Source: a virus. From it: a stretch of DNA of 64,000 nt. Position numbers and translations under genes: made by a program. Under the pieces are notes generated by a model that saw only the letters and a list, made by a program, of their open reading frames with translations, searched no databases and was not told where the DNA came from. The stretch is from positions 19,218 to 83,217 of the IMG/VR virus record IMGVR_UViG_3300008267_000023. One strand, given 5' to 3'. This document shows, one piece after another, positions 62,675 through 64,000 of the stretch; within the stretch, counting starts at the first letter, position 1; every line of letters starts with the position of its first letter.

Positions 62675-62825
62675 GGACTACCAACCAAGAAATCGTGAAA
62701 AATCCAAACAAGCAAAGTATGGTTTGTTCTGGTGTAATTCTTGTGATAGACAACTGGTGCGTGATGGTGTAAAATGCCCTGTATGCGGAACAAAAAACAA
62801 TCCAAAGAAAATTAGATATGACTAA
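62667..62825 (+). CDS. Small zinc-ribbon protein
   Basis: 52 residues from ATG 62667: YGLFWCNSCDRQLVRDGVKC then PVCGTKNNPKK. Two CxxC knuckles spaced for one zinc ribbon. May bind nucleic acid or polymerase; inferred from fold only. Confidence 0.65.
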   Translation: MDEDYQPRNREKSKQAKYGLFWCNSCDRQLVRDGVKCPVCGTKNNPKKIRYD

Positions 62826-63159
62826 TCCTCTCATCGCAAAATATGAAGAACTTTACGGGAAGAAAGAAGAACCAAAAGCAGAACTTGTAAAATTATCACA
62901 AGAACAGAGTGATATTCTGAATAAGTATCTACAAAATACTAATTTTCCTTATGCACCTCCTCAATCAGTAGCAACTTCAAATACTGGTATTACAGCAGTA
63001 AATCCTTCACGAACATTCACATCTTATGAACCAACAGAAGATGCTTTTTTGGAGGTTGCTGGTAAAGTTCAAAAAGGTGATGCAAAAGTTGTGAGTATGC
63101 ATATGAATATGGAACATTTCAGAAAATCATACACCTTTGAGGTTCAGGTGTACACTTGA
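62818..63159 (+). CDS. Protein of unknown function
   Basis: 113 residues: NPLIAKYEELYGKKEEPKAE, then Thr/Ser/Pro-rich sequence, then a beta end (GDAKVVSMHMNMEHFRKSYT). Unknown. Confidence 0.55.
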   Translation: MTNPLIAKYEELYGKKEEPKAELVKLSQEQSDILNKYLQNTNFPYAPPQSVATSNTGITAVNPSRTFTSYEPTEDAFLEVAGKVQKGDAKVVSMHMNMEHFRKSYTFEVQVYT

Positions 63160-63206
63160 AGAACTGGCACACCACTTCCCACAAGGAGGTGGTTTTGCCT
63201 TATAAT
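63150..63206 (+). promoter_or_regulatory. Boxed promoter
   Basis: ACTGGC (63163-63168), 32 bases, TATAAT (63201-63206). A hairpin CCACTTCC/GGAGGTGG (63172-63192) followed by TTTT lies between box and -10. Confidence 0.85.
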
Positions 63207-63229
63207 ACTCTCATACACACAGACACCTA

Positions 63230-63415
63230 ATGACTAAAGTTGTTTATAATGCCTGCTACGGTGGGTTTGGTCTTTCTAAAGAAGCAGTCCAACGATACTG
63301 GGACATCAAAGGACAACAAGTTTGGATTGAAGATAGTGAGTGGGGATTTAAAGTTTGGTTAGTTCCACCTGAAGAACGACTGAAACCACAAACCACAAAA
63401 GTAATACTCTCATAA
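63230..63415 (+). CDS. Small protein of unknown function
   Basis: 61 residues: MTKVVYNACYGGFGLSKEAV, QRYWDIKGQQVWIEDSEWGF. The VVYNACYGGFGLSxEA opening is one I recall from many phages; function unknown. First gene behind a boxed promoter. Confidence 0.7.
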   Translation: MTKVVYNACYGGFGLSKEAVQRYWDIKGQQVWIEDSEWGFKVWLVPPEERLKPQTTKVILS

Positions 63416-63426
63416 GCAACCAACCG

Positions 63427-63570
63427 ATGATTGACCCACAAATCACTGACGAACAAATCAAAAAGATTTTTGAGGACTTCTGTGAGGATGATGAAACTAT
63501 GGACTTTGGAAACTTTCGTATGGCAGTGAGAGTGGTTCAACACACAATCGGACAAAACGCATTGAAATGA
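63427..63570 (+). CDS. Small acidic helical protein
   Basis: 47 residues: MIDPQITDEQIKKIFEDFCE, FGNFRMAVRVVQHTIGQ. ATGA overlap with the next gene. Unknown. Confidence 0.55.
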   Translation: MIDPQITDEQIKKIFEDFCEDDETMDFGNFRMAVRVVQHTIGQNALK

Positions 63571-63716
63571 CTAAACACGAGATTGGGGAAGCAATTGGAT
63601 TTTATATTTTTGTGGGATTGATGGGTTGGGCACTTGTGTCTTTCTTTCCTCTTACTTGGGGACAGGCACTCATAATCTCTTGGATGTATAACAAATTTGT
63701 TGATGAACTGAAATGA
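63567..63716 (+). CDS. Small membrane protein
   Basis: 49 residues: GFYIFVGLMGWALVSFFPLT and QALIISWMYNKFVDELK give one or two membrane helices. Overlaps both neighbours by 4 bases. Unknown. Confidence 0.55.
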   Translation: MTKHEIGEAIGFYIFVGLMGWALVSFFPLTWGQALIISWMYNKFVDELK

Positions 63717-63988
63717 CACCTCAAATGCTTGATGCCTACACTGATTATCCTATTGGAAAACTTGGTGATACTGAATTTGAAAAGGCACCCATTCGTAAAT
63801 GCACTATTCTCACTTGGGACAGAAGCAAGTATTGTGATGTCCTTGTGTATTTTGTAGATGAGGATGGTGATTTGCGAGGACATATTACTAACTTCAAGCA
63901 GTGGTATTTGTATAAGAACGAAGCACGACTTGATGATGGAGTTCAATTTACTGATGATGAACTGAAAACTCTTCCTTGGACTTATTGA
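63713..63988 (+). CDS. Protein of unknown function
   Basis: 91 residues: PIRKCTILTWDRSKYCDVLV, YFVDEDGDLRGHITNFKQWY. Beta-rich. Ends TTGATG, overlapping the next start by one base. Confidence 0.6.
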   Translation: MTPQMLDAYTDYPIGKLGDTEFEKAPIRKCTILTWDRSKYCDVLVYFVDEDGDLRGHITNFKQWYLYKNEARLDDGVQFTDDELKTLPWTY

Positions 63989-64000
63989 TGAAACTCTACG
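63988..64000 (+). CDS. Start of a further gene, cut by the window end
   Basis: ATGAAACTCTAC overlaps the previous stop by one base, the usual pattern here; only four codons are visible. Confidence 0.4.

Overview
The window reads as part of the genome of a T4-like cyanophage (a contractile-tailed virus of unicellular cyanobacteria). Every gene and RNA I can support lies on the + strand. The phage type rests on a baseplate hub/spike and tail-fibre block, T4-type late promoters (NATAAATA) in front of virion genes, and genes typical of cyanophages: transaldolase talC, a ferredoxin-dependent bilin reductase, and a CobS-like ATPase. The cyanobacterial host is supported by a circularly permuted two-piece tmRNA whose tag resembles that of picocyanobacteria. 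The very large tRNA set recalls, from memory only, freshwater cyanophages such as S-CRM01; I could run no database search.

Layout. 1-6.2 kb: end of a tail protein, gp27-like hub, gp5-like OB-fold hub protein, separate beta-helix spike, structural protein. 6.1-24.9 kb: one 2OG-Fe(II) oxygenase, then long fibre and structural proteins, including a 2571-residue collar-domain fibre and a second collar protein. 25.0-30.1 kb: CobT-like metallopeptidase/VWA protein and CobS-like AAA+ ATPase, separated by two homing endonuclease genes. 30.1-42.5 kb: small accessory genes with RlpA-like, glutaredoxin-like, talC, nitrilase-like and bilin reductase genes and two more 2OG oxygenase genes, one with two domains. 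42.5-49.9 kb: basic proteins whose N-termini match the T4 capsid-targeting sequence of internal proteins, a C-terminal module shared by three proteins, and a restriction-modification-like pair. 47.4-53.5 kb: 25 tRNA genes covering all 20 amino acids, with structured spacers. 53.5-54.3 kb: peptide deformylase and tmRNA. 54.3-64 kb: a dense run of very small, overlapping genes, mostly of unknown function.

How the parts work together. Three promoter classes are visible: NATAAATA late promoters before virion-type genes, plain TTGACA/TATAAT promoters, and at least eleven promoters with a dyad box (GGAC-N12-GTCC, right half ACTGTCC) placed 31-33 nt upstream of an extended -10 (TGCTATAAT-like). The boxed promoters precede the CobT-like and CobS-like genes, the RlpA-like gene, the main tRNA cluster and many small genes, which suggests one phage regulon. 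The tRNAs, tmRNA and deformylase form a translation-support set. The late-expressed block with capsid-targeting N-termini is a candidate set of proteins packaged in the head and delivered with the DNA; one carries an HNH-like motif.
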